Assembly: GCF_934295145.1 (NCBI RefSeq)
Contig: NZ_CAKRAS010000003.1
Coordinates: 21,015-85,014, forward strand
Reading direction: 5' to 3'
Origin: an uncultured Eubacterium sp.
GTDB lineage: Bacteria > Bacillota > Clostridia > Lachnospirales > Lachnospiraceae
Length of the DNA: 64,000 nt
Shown: positions 1 to 9,182 of the stretch, in pieces
How the letters are laid out: each line of letters begins with the position of its first letter
Position numbering within the stretch: the stretch's first letter is position 1
The notes under the pieces: model-generated
What the model was told of the DNA's origin: nothing
What the model saw: the letters and a program-made list of their open reading frames with translations, nothing else
The model's database searches: none
Position numbers and translations under genes: made by a program

Positions 1-1
1 G

Positions 2-1267
2 GCAAAATTGTTAGCCACACAGATTGTGGCAAATAATTATCTGCTAGATACCTCAGCACCAAGCATTACTACACAGCTAGATCAGCTTTCCACAATTTAT
101 GACGGGCGTGTCATGTTGATCGACAATACATTCACAATTGTGAAAGATACATATGCACTGGATGAGCAGAAAACAATTTTGTCCGAAGAAGTGATACAGT
201 CTTATGGCGGAGAAACAGTGCAAAAATATGATGCAGACAATCGCTATATTGAAATGACGCTTCCGATTAATGATGAATCCGGTAAACATGTAATTGGCGT
301 TATGTTGGTAAGTGTTTCTACCGATAGCATTGCGGCTACACTTGGCATTTTAAAGCAATATGCGCTAATGTTGCAGTTTTTGGTAGCAGTAATTGTTGTA
401 ATCGCAGGATTTGCCGCATCCAGTGGACTGGTTCGACCATTTAAACGTCTGACAAAATCTATCAAAGATGTGCAGGATGGCTATGAAGCGGATTTTATCA
501 GTGTCAGTTCCTATTCTGAGACAGAGACGATTTCTGCAGCTTGCGATGAAATGCTGCAGCGTTTGCAGACATTAGACGAAAGCCGACAGGAATTTGTATC
601 CAACGTATCCCATGAGTTGAAGACTCCTTTGACATCTATGAAAGTTCTGGCAGATTCCCTGATTGGTCAGGAAGACATTCCAGTGGAACTTTACAGGGAA
701 TTTATGTCTGATATCGGAGACGAAATCGATCGTGAGAACAAGATTATCAACGATCTTCTTTCACTTGTGAAAATGGACAAGTCTGCAGGAAATATCAACA
801 TTGCGAGCGTACAGATTAATGAGCTGTTAGAGCGTATTATGAAACGCCTGCGTCCAATTGCCCAGAAACAGAATGTGGAACTGGTGATGGAGAGTTTTCG
901 TCCGGTTGTGGCTGAGGTAGATGAGGTAAAACTGACACTGGCATTATCAAATCTGATTGAGAATGCGATTAAATACAATAACCCGGAAGGATGGGTACAT
1001 GTATCTCTGAATGCGGATCATCAGAATTTCTTTGTGACAGTGGAAGATAATGGTATTGGCATTCCGAAAGAAGCACAGGATCGCATTTTTGAACGATTTT
1101 ACCGGGTAGATAAATCTCATTCACGAGAGATTGGTGGTACCGGGCTGGGACTTGCCATTGCGCGAAATGCGATCCTTATGCATCGTGGCGCGATTAAGGT
1201 ACACAGTATGGAAGGGGAAGGAACAACCTTTACGGTGCGGATTCCTCTGACCTATATCGCAGGTTAA
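2..1267 (+). CDS. Sensor histidine kinase, WalK/PhoR type (5' end outside window)
   Basis: The reading frame is open to the left edge, so the start codon and first membrane segment are missing. The visible part begins in an extracytoplasmic sensor region, followed by a membrane segment (YALMLQFLVAVIVVIAGF, about residues 118-136 counted from position 8), a HAMP-like linker, and a HisKA domain with the phosphorylated histidine in SNVSHELKTPLTS (codon at 611-613). The ATPase domain has N (LIENAIKYN), G1 (VEDNGIGIP) and G2 (GTGLGLAIA) boxes. It is a membrane-bound kinase that would phosphorylate a response regulator, presumably encoded just upstream. The next gene starts 16 bases downstream and is probably cotranscribed. 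The signal it senses is unknown. Confidence 0.93.
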   Translation, partial: AKLLATQIVANNYLLDTSAPSITTQLDQLSTIYDGRVMLIDNTFTIVKDTYALDEQKTILSEEVIQSYGGETVQKYDADNRYIEMTLPINDESGKHVIGVMLVSVSTDSIAATLGILKQYALMLQFLVAVIVVIAGFAASSGLVRPFKRLTKSIKDVQDGYEADFISVSSYSETETISAACDEMLQRLQTLDESRQEFVSNVSHELKTPLTSMKVLADSLIGQEDIPVELYREFMSDIGDEIDRENKIINDLLSLVKMDKSAGNINIASVQINELLERIMKRLRPIAQKQNVELVMESFRPVVAEVDEVKLTLALSNLIENAIKYNNPEGWVHVSLNADHQNFFVTVEDNGIGIPKEAQDRIFERFYRVDKSHSREIGGTGLGLAIARNAILMHRGAIKVHSMEGEGTTFTVRIPLTYIAG

Positions 1268-1282
1268 GATAAGGGGATATCT

Positions 1283-2269
1283 ATGAAAATTTGGAAACGA
1301 ACAGGTGTTTTGTGTTTGGCTGTTTTAGTAGCTTTCGGCTCGTTTGCCGGATGCGGGAAGCACAAAAAAGAAAATACCGGATATACAATGTTTTATCTGA
1401 ACAAACAGAAAACCAAAATTGTGAGCCAGTCTTATGAACCGGTGGCATCGGACACAACGGATCTCATCGAAGAATTTATTGATCAGATGTCAGAAGAGAC
1501 GGATGATGTGGATTATCAAAAAATATTTCCGGATAATGTACAGATTGAGCGTTATGAATATACGAATCATCAGCTTTATCTGTATTTTAACAAGGCGTAC
1601 AGCGATATTCCGGTTACGGAAGAGGTGCTTTGCCGTGGAGCTGTTGTCCACAATATGATGCAGATTCCGGATGTGGAAGGTGTGTCTTTCTATGTCAACA
1701 ATCTGCCCTTAACGGATGTAAACGGCAAGGAAGTCGGTATTCTCACCAATGATTCCTTTGTGGAAAATCCGGGGGAGAAGATCAACAATATTCAGGAGGC
1801 AAATCTGACGTTATATTTTGCTTCTACTACAGGAGACGGGCTTGTGCGGGAGACACAGCATGTGTATTATTCCAGCAATACGTCTATTGAAAAACTGATC
1901 ATGGAGCGGCTTTTAGATGGACCGAAATCTTCCAATGCAAGATCTGCCATACCGGATAATACAGACCTGATCAGTGTGTCTGTCATGGATGGCGTGTGCC
2001 TGGTAAATCTTGGGGAAGGTTTCCTGGCACAGAATTTTGAGATCAAAGAAGACGTAATTATTTATTCTATCGTGGATTCGCTGACAGAACTGGATACCAT
2101 CAACACGGTACAGATTGCAGTCAACGGAAAAACAAATATCACATATCGAGAAAAGATGTCATTAAGCGAATATTATAAACGTAATCTGGATCTTGTCACA
2201 GAAGAGGGGGACGACGTTGAAGTCGTACAAAAACAGGAGAAGGAGGGCTTACTTGATTCTGGACAGTAA
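1283..2269 (+). CDS. GerMN-domain lipoprotein
   Basis: The 328-residue protein has a lipoprotein signal peptide with lipobox FAGC, so Cys24 would be lipidated and the protein anchored outside the membrane. Two GerMN (sporulation/germination) repeats follow, roughly residues 60-150 (core YLYFNKAYSDIP) and 175-290 (core LTLYFASTTGDGL, ending in VCLVNLGEGF). AAGGGG lies a few bases before the ATG. GerMN proteins are known from spore germination (GerM) and from the actinobacterial LpqB lipoprotein, encoded beside the MtrB kinase; direct linkage to the upstream kinase suggests a similar accessory role here (inference). It overlaps the comEC start by 17 bases, suggesting translational coupling. Confidence 0.85.
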   Translation: MKIWKRTGVLCLAVLVAFGSFAGCGKHKKENTGYTMFYLNKQKTKIVSQSYEPVASDTTDLIEEFIDQMSEETDDVDYQKIFPDNVQIERYEYTNHQLYLYFNKAYSDIPVTEEVLCRGAVVHNMMQIPDVEGVSFYVNNLPLTDVNGKEVGILTNDSFVENPGEKINNIQEANLTLYFASTTGDGLVRETQHVYYSSNTSIEKLIMERLLDGPKSSNARSAIPDNTDLISVSVMDGVCLVNLGEGFLAQNFEIKEDVIIYSIVDSLTELDTINTVQIAVNGKTNITYREKMSLSEYYKRNLDLVTEEGDDVEVVQKQEKEGLLDSGQ

Positions 2270-4640
2270 ACGACATATCTGTTTGTGTGCAGCTGCATTG
2301 ACTGCTGGAATTCTGCTGGCCGGTGAAGTATCGGCCATTCATGTGATTCCGGCAGTTTTTCTTTTATTTGGCTGTGTGACCGGACTATTACAACGGGGCA
2401 ATACACCCCGATTGGAAATGAGGGTCATGATCGTGATCCTCGCAATATGCAGTATTTTGGGTGCTGCACGGACTAGAAGATATATAGCATCTTATGCAGA
2501 ACGACAAGCGGTCGTTCAGAACCTTGCAGAGGTTGAAATCATCGGCATCGTAAGCCGTAAAGAAATAAAATCTGATTCTTATCTGTATCATATCAGACAG
2601 ACATATCTGAATGCAGACCAAACGCCTATTTTTCTTGGGCAAATTATTGTAACAAACGAACAGGACGACATTCCGGTGGGAGCGGTGGTTACTGTATCCG
2701 GGAAGGCACAGTTGTTTTCCCATGCGCGAAATGATGGAAATTTTGATTTCGCCACGTATTACAGACAATTAAATATTATTTGCCGCGTAAATGCGGACAT
2801 GATCAGGCAAAATGTTGCACCACATTTTTTTATAAGAGAAACCATATATCAACTTCAAAAAAAGATGGTTAAGGTGTATGTCGAAAATTTAAATGAACGG
2901 GATGCAGGAATATTGTGTACACTGGCAGCAGGGAGCAGATCACAGTTGGATCCCGACACCAGACAAGTGTACCAGAATGCAGGAATTTCACATTTGCTTT
3001 CTATCTCTGGGCTGCATATTTCCATTATTGGATTCAGTCTATATCGGTTGCTTAGAAAAATGCGTAGATCTTATCTGTTTTCTGCGGCTTTCAGCATCGT
3101 TTTGGTTTTCTGCTTTGCCTATATGAGTGGATTTGGGATCCCTGCCCGCAGAGCGGTTATCATGTATCTATGTATGATGGGAGCGCAGGTACTTGGCCGT
3201 ACTTATGAAGCGGCCAACGGACTAGCACTGGCTGCTATCCTATTAATGATTGAAAATCCGATGATACTGGATCAGAGCGGTTTCCTGTTTTCTTTTACCG
3301 CAATGCTTTCGATTGTGTTGTATGGTATATTGTTTCAGGATACAAGGTGGAAAGAGAAGAAACACGAGGAACGGAAAGTACCCTGGAAAGAGTTGGTTTT
3401 ACAAAAAATGCTATTCCCCTTGAAAAGCAATTGCCTGTTCAGCCTGTGGTTACAACTATGGCTGTTGCCCTTGACGGCATGGTTTTATTATGAAGTCCCG
3501 ACATATTCTTTTTTTCTAAATCTGTTGGTTCTTCCATTAAGCGGCTGGCTGCTTGGTGGCGGATTACTGGCTGCATTACTTTATCCGAAACTGCCGTATA
3601 TTGCGGGCTGGATGTTAGTCGGCTGTCATGAAATTTTAAATGTCTATGAGGCAGGTATGAAGTTTATGCGAATACTGCCTGGAAATTTGCTTTTGACAGG
3701 GCGCCCGGAACTTTGGTGTATGGTTGTTTACTATCTTTTCCTGGCGCTATTCTGTATATGGAAATGCAGACACACAGATAATATGGAAATTCGGAAAAAG
3801 GTCTTTTTTACCGGAATTTGTGGCGGACTTCTGACAGGAACCCTGCTGTTTCATCCGGCAGAACTTCCAGGAATTTACATGCTGGATGTTGGTCAGGGAG
3901 ATGGGCTGTTTCTGACTGATGGCGTCGGTGGCAGAATATGGATGGATGGTGGAAGCAGCTCAGAATCCTCTGTCGGTACCTATCGGATGCTTCCTTTTCT
4001 GAAATATCACAGAGTACCGGCTATTGATTACTGGATTGTTACACATCCCGATGCGGATCATATTTCAGGATTGCTGGAACTACTTGATGCAGAATATCCG
4101 ATCCGACATTTGATTCTGGCAAAAGCACAGGAAAAAGAGGAGGCCTGTCAGGAATTGATTAGCTTGGCTAAACAGAAAGGCACCAATATACAGTATGTAA
4201 GGACAGGAAGTGAATTGCATTTAAGGGATATGGAATTACACTGTCTGTATCCAGATGTACAGGAGACAGCTGCAGACATCAATGGATTGTGTCAGGTATG
4301 GGAACTGCGAAGCCATGATTTTGCTATGCTTTTTACAGGGGATATTGGTGAAGCACAGGAAACTTTATTGTTGGAACGGAATTTGCTAAAGCCGGTTAAT
4401 GCTCTGAAGGTAGCTCATCATGGTTCGCGTTACTCCAGTAGTGAGAAATTTCTAACAAGGATTCAGCCAGAAATCGCACTGATTTCAAGTAGTGCACATA
4501 ACCGCTATCGACATCCGTCACCAGACACAATTGAACGCCTGCGGAATCAGAAAGTTAGAATATGTTGTACTAAAGATATGGGACAACTGTCTATTTTATA
4601 TCGGAAAGGACAGTGGGTGTTGCAGCATTATACAGAATAA
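2253..4640 (+). CDS. comEC: ComEC/Rec2 DNA-uptake channel protein
   Basis: The 795-residue polytopic membrane protein has the family order: an N-terminal DUF4131-like region, a multi-helix Competence domain (about residues 215-500, SHLLSISGLHISIIGFSLY), and a C-terminal metallo-beta-lactamase-like domain with MLDVGQGDG, THPDADHISG and LKVAHHGS. In naturally competent bacteria ComEC forms the channel that admits single-stranded DNA. I choose the TTG at 2253 because AGGAGGG (2241-2247) is correctly spaced before it; an in-frame TTG at 2193 lacks such a site. Many non-competent Firmicutes keep comEC, so activity in DNA uptake is not proven. Confidence 0.92.
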   Translation: MILDSKRHICLCAAALTAGILLAGEVSAIHVIPAVFLLFGCVTGLLQRGNTPRLEMRVMIVILAICSILGAARTRRYIASYAERQAVVQNLAEVEIIGIVSRKEIKSDSYLYHIRQTYLNADQTPIFLGQIIVTNEQDDIPVGAVVTVSGKAQLFSHARNDGNFDFATYYRQLNIICRVNADMIRQNVAPHFFIRETIYQLQKKMVKVYVENLNERDAGILCTLAAGSRSQLDPDTRQVYQNAGISHLLSISGLHISIIGFSLYRLLRKMRRSYLFSAAFSIVLVFCFAYMSGFGIPARRAVIMYLCMMGAQVLGRTYEAANGLALAAILLMIENPMILDQSGFLFSFTAMLSIVLYGILFQDTRWKEKKHEERKVPWKELVLQKMLFPLKSNCLFSLWLQLWLLPLTAWFYYEVPTYSFFLNLLVLPLSGWLLGGGLLAALLYPKLPYIAGWMLVGCHEILNVYEAGMKFMRILPGNLLLTGRPELWCMVVYYLFLALFCIWKCRHTDNMEIRKKVFFTGICGGLLTGTLLFHPAELPGIYMLDVGQGDGLFLTDGVGGRIWMDGGSSSESSVGTYRMLPFLKYHRVPAIDYWIVTHPDADHISGLLELLDAEYPIRHLILAKAQEKEEACQELISLAKQKGTNIQYVRTGSELHLRDMELHCLYPDVQETAADINGLCQVWELRSHDFAMLFTGDIGEAQETLLLERNLLKPVNALKVAHHGSRYSSSEKFLTRIQPEIALISSSAHNRYRHPSPDTIERLRNQKVRICCTKDMGQLSILYRKGQWVLQHYTE

Positions 4641-4676
4641 TTCAAAAATCTAGTTGTATACGGTTACATGTGTAAA

Positions 4677-4714
4677 ACAGCTGTCTTGACAGTTGTAAAC
4701 GATGATAGTATAAT
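4677..4714 (+). promoter_or_regulatory. nadBCA promoter with overlapping palindromic operator
   Basis: TTGACA (4686-4691) and TATAAT (4709-4714) are separated by 17 bases. A palindrome, ACAgCTGTC-TT-GACAGtTGT (4677-4696, one mismatched pair), covers the -35 box. This is the expected placement for a repressor. The NAD-responsive regulator NiaR (3H domain) is the usual controller of nadBCA in Firmicutes, but its assignment here is inference. Confidence 0.8.
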
Positions 4715-4744
4715 GGCGAAAGCATTATAAAGAGGAAAAATACT

Positions 4745-6031
4745 ATGAAAGAATATTATGACGTCATTATCGTAGGCACCGGTGCAGCTGGTTTATACTG
4801 TGCATTAAACCTACCGGAGCGTAAACGAATTTTATTAATTACAAAGCAGGAAGCAGATCAGTCAGATTCCTTCCTTGCTCAAGGTGGTATCTGCATGCTT
4901 CGCGGAGAAGATGATTATAAGAATTATTTTGAAGATACCATGCGTGCAGGACATTATGAGAACGATGAGCGTGCTGTAGATCTGATGATTCGAAGTTCTA
5001 ATGATATTATTCGTGATCTTGTACAGAGAAAAGTTGATTTCACAAGAGATAAAGAGGGAAATCTGATGTTTACAAGAGAAGCAGCTCATTCCCAACCACG
5101 TATTCTGTTTCATGAGGACATTACTGGAAAACAGATTACACAGACTTTATTAGATGAAGTAAAGGCAAAAACGAATATTGAAATCTGTGAATACATGACT
5201 ATGGTAGATTTAATCGCAAATAATAATGTCTGCGGTGGAATTATTATTATGGATCAGGATAATAAGGTTTATCCGGTCTATGCACAGCATGTGGTATTAG
5301 CATGTGGCGGACTTGGTGGTTTGTATCAGAATTCTACAAATTTCCCACATATTACGGGCGATGCGATTGGCATTGCATTAAAGCATCAGGTTCAACTTGA
5401 GCACATTGATTACATACAGATTCATCCGACGACTCTTTTTTCAAAGAAGCCAGGACGTAGATTCCTTATATCTGAATCTGTTCGTGGAGAAGGCGCTTTA
5501 CTATTGGATAAGAACGGACAACGTTTTACAGATGAATTGCAGCCGCGGGATAAAGTGAGCCAGGCTATTTTTGCCCAGATGGAAAAAGAAGGATCGGATC
5601 ATGTCTGGGAAGATATGCGTCCACTTGGCAAAGATACGATTTTATCACATTTTCCAAACATTTACCAGCAATGTCTTGAGGAAGGATTTGATCCATGCAA
5701 AGAGCCGATTCCGGTTGTTCCGGCACAGCATTATTTCATGGGCGGTCTCAAAGTCGATCTTGGAAGCCGCACTTCAATGAAAGGATTGTATGCCTGTGGT
5801 GAGACAAGTTGTAATGGAGTGCATGGTAAAAACCGTCTGGCAAGCAATTCTCTCTTGGAATCACTGGTGTTTTCGCGCAGAGCAGCCGATGATATTCTGT
5901 TTGGAACACAGACAAAATATGAGAGAATACCGATAGATATTCAGAAATACGAAGACCGTGAACAGATTTTATCTGAATATCATACCGCAGTAAAAAATGA
6001 GATTGAGAGGGTGAAAAACAGTCATGAATGA
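4745..6031 (+). CDS. nadB: L-aspartate oxidase (short form)
   Basis: This flavoenzyme oxidises L-aspartate to iminoaspartate, the first step of de novo NAD synthesis. The FAD-binding start VIIVGTGAAGLYCAL (residues 8-22) and the fumarate-reductase-family signatures RGEGALLLDKNGQRFTDE, IQIHPTTLF and NRLASNSLLESLVF are intact. At 428 residues it is about 100 shorter than the E. coli enzyme, because most of the C-terminal helical domain is absent. Its last 8 bases overlap nadC, and the nadB-nadC-nadA order matches Bacillus. Under anaerobic growth fumarate rather than oxygen is the likely electron acceptor (known for the family). Confidence 0.95.
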   Translation: MKEYYDVIIVGTGAAGLYCALNLPERKRILLITKQEADQSDSFLAQGGICMLRGEDDYKNYFEDTMRAGHYENDERAVDLMIRSSNDIIRDLVQRKVDFTRDKEGNLMFTREAAHSQPRILFHEDITGKQITQTLLDEVKAKTNIEICEYMTMVDLIANNNVCGGIIIMDQDNKVYPVYAQHVVLACGGLGGLYQNSTNFPHITGDAIGIALKHQVQLEHIDYIQIHPTTLFSKKPGRRFLISESVRGEGALLLDKNGQRFTDELQPRDKVSQAIFAQMEKEGSDHVWEDMRPLGKDTILSHFPNIYQQCLEEGFDPCKEPIPVVPAQHYFMGGLKVDLGSRTSMKGLYACGETSCNGVHGKNRLASNSLLESLVFSRRAADDILFGTQTKYERIPIDIQKYEDREQILSEYHTAVKNEIERVKNSHE

Positions 6032-6875
6032 TATAACAATGAAACTGCAGGCAGACAATCTGATCCGCCTTGCATTACAGGAAGATATTACAAGTGAGGA
6101 TGTGTCTACTAATGCTGTAATGCCAACTGCACAACCGGGTGAAGTGGATCTGATTGCAAAGGAAGATGGTGTGATCGCAGGTCTTGATGTTTATGCGAGG
6201 GTTTTTTATCTGTTGGATCCTGAGACAAAAGTAACATTTTACTGCAAAGATGGAGACAATGTAAAGCAGGGGCAGCGGATGGCTGTTGTACAAGGAGATA
6301 TCCGTGTGCTTCTTTCCGGTGAGCGTGTTGCATTAAATTATCTGCAGCGCATGAGTGGAATTGCTACTTATACAAGACAAGTAGCAGAGTTGCTGAAAGG
6401 CAGTAAAGTGACACTTCTGGATACTAGAAAAACAACTCCAAACTGCCGTATTTTTGAAAAATATGCAGTTCGAGTGGGTGGAGGATGCAATCATCGTTAC
6501 AATCTGTCTGATGGTGTTTTATTAAAAGATAATCATATTGGAGCTGCCGGAAGCATAACAAAGGCTATCCAGATGGCAAAAGCATATGCACCATTTGTCA
6601 GAAAGATTGAGATTGAGGTAGAGACACTGGATCAGGTTCAGGAAGCAGTTGATGCTGGGGCAGACATCATTATGCTGGATAATATGACCCCAGAGGTGAT
6701 GAAAGAAGCAGTATCATTGATCAATGGTCGTGCACAGACGGAGTGTTCCGGTAATATTACAAAGGAAAATATCGCGAAAATCTGTGAGATAGGTGTGGAT
6801 TTTGTATCCAGCGGTGCGCTGACACATTCTGCTCCGATTCTTGATATTTCCATGAAGCATCTGCATGCAATTTAG
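6024..6875 (+). CDS. nadC: Quinolinate phosphoribosyltransferase
   Basis: It converts quinolinate and PRPP to nicotinate mononucleotide, CO2 and PPi. The 283-residue length is normal. Family motifs include LLSGERVALNYLQRMSGIAT, the phosphoribosyl-binding LDTRKTTPNCR, GGGCNHRYNLSDGVLLKDNH, the IEIEVET strand and the C-terminal VDFVSSGALTHSAP. It overlaps nadB by 8 bases and is followed after 100 bases by nadA, so the three genes very probably form one transcript. Confidence 0.97.
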   Translation: MNDITMKLQADNLIRLALQEDITSEDVSTNAVMPTAQPGEVDLIAKEDGVIAGLDVYARVFYLLDPETKVTFYCKDGDNVKQGQRMAVVQGDIRVLLSGERVALNYLQRMSGIATYTRQVAELLKGSKVTLLDTRKTTPNCRIFEKYAVRVGGGCNHRYNLSDGVLLKDNHIGAAGSITKAIQMAKAYAPFVRKIEIEVETLDQVQEAVDAGADIIMLDNMTPEVMKEAVSLINGRAQTECSGNITKENIAKICEIGVDFVSSGALTHSAPILDISMKHLHAI

Positions 6876-6975
6876 GCGGTGGAAAATATTTACCAGGTGA
6901 TATATCATAGAACTTTTATATGGAGTACTTATAAATATCTAATGATATGTAAAAATGAGAAAGTGAGAAATCAAA

Positions 6976-7893
6976 ATGACGATAGCAGAAATACAGCAGG
7001 AAATTATGCGTATGAAGAAAGAACAGGATATCTGTATTCTGGCACATGCCTATCAGGGGCAGGATATTTTAGAAGTTGCTGATTATATGGGAGATTCCTA
7101 CGGATTGAGTGTGCAGGCATCAAAAAGTAATTGCAAGGGTGTTATCATGTGTGGTGTGCGTTTTATGGCTGAGACATGCAAGATTTTAAGTCCTAAAAAG
7201 AAAGTCTGGCTGGCAAATCCGACAGCGGGATGTCCGATGGCAGAGCAGCTGGATCTCGATTTTCTGCGTGCTTTAAAGCAGAAATATCCGGATCATGCAG
7301 TTGTAGCTTACATTAACACAACTTCCGAACTAAAGACAGAGTGTGATGTCTGTGTTACTTCCTCCTCTGCTGTGGAAATCTGTAAAAAACTGGATTCTGA
7401 TAAAATTCTATTCATTCCAGATCCAAACCTTGGACGCTATGTGGCTCAGCAGATTCCAGAAAAAGAGTTTGCCTTTTATACAGGAGGATGTCCACGCCAT
7501 ATGATCGTGACACCAGATCACGTCAGAAAGGCAAAAGAACTTCATCCCAATGCACTTCTTTTAGTTCATCCAGAATGTCGACAGGAAGTAGTAGAACAGG
7601 CAGACTACGTTGGTTCTACCACAGGGATTATGGATTTTGCAAAAAAATCCGAGCACAAAGAATTTATCATTGGTACAGAGAATAGTATCGTACAGCATCT
7701 GCAGTTTGACTGCCCGGAGAAGCAGTTCTACCCATTGACAGTACAGCTTACCTGTATGAATATGAAAATTACTACACTGATGGATGTTTATAACTGTTTG
7801 AAAGGCTGTGGTGGCGAAGAAATTATTTTGCCGGATGATGTGATGGAAGGTGCAGGCCGCTGCATTCACCGTATGGTAGAACTTGGTGGCTGA
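6976..7893 (+). CDS. nadA: Quinolinate synthase (4Fe-4S)
   Basis: NadA condenses iminoaspartate, made by NadB, with dihydroxyacetone phosphate to give quinolinate. The 305-residue protein shows the three conserved cluster-ligand contexts: CGVRFMAET near residue 60, HPECRQEV near residue 200, and LKGCGGEE near residue 277. The ATG at 6976 gives the canonical N-terminus (AEIQQEIMRMKKEQDICILAH). It is the last gene of the nad operon and is followed by an intrinsic terminator. Confidence 0.97.
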   Translation: MTIAEIQQEIMRMKKEQDICILAHAYQGQDILEVADYMGDSYGLSVQASKSNCKGVIMCGVRFMAETCKILSPKKKVWLANPTAGCPMAEQLDLDFLRALKQKYPDHAVVAYINTTSELKTECDVCVTSSSAVEICKKLDSDKILFIPDPNLGRYVAQQIPEKEFAFYTGGCPRHMIVTPDHVRKAKELHPNALLLVHPECRQEVVEQADYVGSTTGIMDFAKKSEHKEFIIGTENSIVQHLQFDCPEKQFYPLTVQLTCMNMKITTLMDVYNCLKGCGGEEIILPDDVMEGAGRCIHRMVELGG

Positions 7894-7972
7894 TTCTGTT
7901 TATTGTCAGATTAAATCCACGATTTTTAACGCTAGTTGTGCTAAGTAGTAAATTCTAATATTGCGAATATTT

Positions 7973-8011
7973 AAGGCGGGAGAGTTTTTTCTTTCCCACC
8001 TTGTGTTTTTT
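7973..8011 (+). terminator. Intrinsic terminator after nadA
   Basis: AAGGCGGGA (7973-7981) pairs with TCCCACCTT (7994-8002) with one mismatch, followed by a T-rich stretch (8005-8011). It ends the nad operon just before holA. Confidence 0.65.
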
Positions 8012-8029
8012 GGGCATTCATATTATACT
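8001..8029 (+). promoter_or_regulatory. Candidate holA promoter
   Basis: TTGTGT (8001-8006) and TATACT (8024-8029) are 17 bases apart. The predicted start of transcription would fall almost on the holA ATG at 8037, implying a very short or absent leader. Confidence 0.4.
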
Positions 8030-8036
8030 TTGAGAC

Positions 8037-9014
8037 ATGAAAACATTACAGGAAGATTTAAAAACAGGAAATTTTAAACATTGCTATTTGCTATATGGAG
8101 AAGAACCTTATCTGGTACAGCAGTATAAAATACGTCTGAAAAATGCGTTGTCGGTAGAAGGGGACACCATGAATACATCCGTATTTTCCGGGAAAGATAT
8201 TCGCCCAGAGGCTTTGATCGACCTTTCGGAGACACTGCCATTTTTTGCAGAACGGCGTGTCATTCTGGTGGAAAACAGTGGATTTTTCAAAAAAAGTATG
8301 GAAGACCTTGCCACTTACATGGCTGAACTTCCGGAGACATCCTATTTCGTCTTTGTGGAAGAAGAAGTGGACAAGCGCGGAAAAATGTACAAGCAGGTCA
8401 AAAAGTACGGCAGCGTGGTAGAATTCAAGCGTCAGACGGACGCAGTTCTGATGCAGTGGATTCTCGGAACACTGAAAAAAGAAAATAAAAAGATTACCCG
8501 TTCGGTTATGGAACTGTTTTTGAGTAAGACAGGAAACGATATGGAACTGATCGCTCAGGAACTGGAAAAACTGCTGTGTTATACGCTGGAAAAAGATGTG
8601 ATTGAAGCAGAAGATGTAGATGCAATCTGTGCCAATCAGATCAGTGGAAAAATCTTTGATATGGTGGATGCCATTGGCCGCAAAGAACAGAAAAAAGCAC
8701 TGGATCTGTATTACGACCTTCTGATGTTGAAGGAACCTGCAATGCGTATCCTTTTTCTGATCACACGTCATTTCCAGATCCTGATGCAGCTGCGTGAGAT
8801 GGCCGGCGGCGGATTTGATTATAAGAGCATGGCTTCCAAGGTCGGTGTACCGGAATTTGCCGTGCGCAAATATACCGGGCAGGCCCGGGCTTTTGATGGC
8901 CTGAGACTGGAAGAAATTATGCGGGAGTGTGTACAGACAGAGGAAAATATCAAAACAGGTCAGATGGGAGACCAGCTTGCGGTAGAATTACTGATCATTT
9001 CCACGATGCAGTAA
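8037..9014 (+). CDS. holA: DNA polymerase III delta subunit
   Basis: HolA is the clamp-loader subunit that opens the beta clamp during replication. The 325-residue protein begins with the typical FKHCYLLYGEEPYLVQQYK and contains the degenerate AAA+ core (PFFAERRVILVENS, SYFVFVEEEVDKRGKMYKQVKK) and the C-terminal collar region (RILFLITRHFQILMQLREM). The ATG at 8037 has only a weak GAG upstream. It stands alone between the nad operon and amt. Confidence 0.95.
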   Translation: MKTLQEDLKTGNFKHCYLLYGEEPYLVQQYKIRLKNALSVEGDTMNTSVFSGKDIRPEALIDLSETLPFFAERRVILVENSGFFKKSMEDLATYMAELPETSYFVFVEEEVDKRGKMYKQVKKYGSVVEFKRQTDAVLMQWILGTLKKENKKITRSVMELFLSKTGNDMELIAQELEKLLCYTLEKDVIEAEDVDAICANQISGKIFDMVDAIGRKEQKKALDLYYDLLMLKEPAMRILFLITRHFQILMQLREMAGGGFDYKSMASKVGVPEFAVRKYTGQARAFDGLRLEEIMRECVQTEENIKTGQMGDQLAVELLIISTMQ

Positions 9015-9076
9015 TTCAGTGTAATTACAGTTCACACGCACCATTCGCATTTTTTAAACTGGAGCACAAAAAAGTG

Positions 9077-9105
9077 TTGCAATTGCATTTTTGTTGTGCT
9101 AGAAT
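9077..9105 (+). promoter_or_regulatory. Promoter upstream of amt
   Basis: TTGCAA (9077-9082) and TAGAAT (9100-9105) are spaced by 17 bases. Transcription would begin near 9112, immediately before a terminator-like hairpin. Confidence 0.6.
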
Positions 9106-9120
9106 CAGACGCAGAAAGAC

Positions 9121-9157
9121 AAAGACGTCTGGATGAAATTCATCCGGGCGTCTTTTT
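9121..9157 (+). terminator. Terminator/attenuator hairpin in the amt leader
   Basis: AAGACGTCTGGATGAA pairs with TTCATCCGGGCGTCTT (a 15-16 bp stem with G-T pairs), followed by TTTTTT (9151-9157). The amt ribosome-binding site AAGGAGG (9168-9174) comes right after it. Lying between promoter and gene, it could attenuate amt; RNA-binding ANTAR regulators use such leaders in Clostridia, but I do not see a clear double hexaloop. Confidence 0.65.
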
Positions 9158-9182
9158 TGTGTTGTTAAGGAGGATTTTGAAA

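Noticed and set aside
2193..2252. Longer ComEC start at TTG 2193
   Set aside because: No ribosome-binding site there; AGGAGGG precedes the TTG at 2253, which also gives a normal membrane-protein N-terminus.
8091..8771. 226-residue open frame on the minus strand within holA
   Set aside because: Antisense to a clear holA gene; Phe/His/Cys-rich composition typical of a non-coding shadow.
9106..9130. CAGACG pairing with CGTCTG as an antiterminator for the amt leader
   Set aside because: The left arm (9106-9111) overlaps the position of the predicted transcription start, so it would not be transcribed from that promoter.
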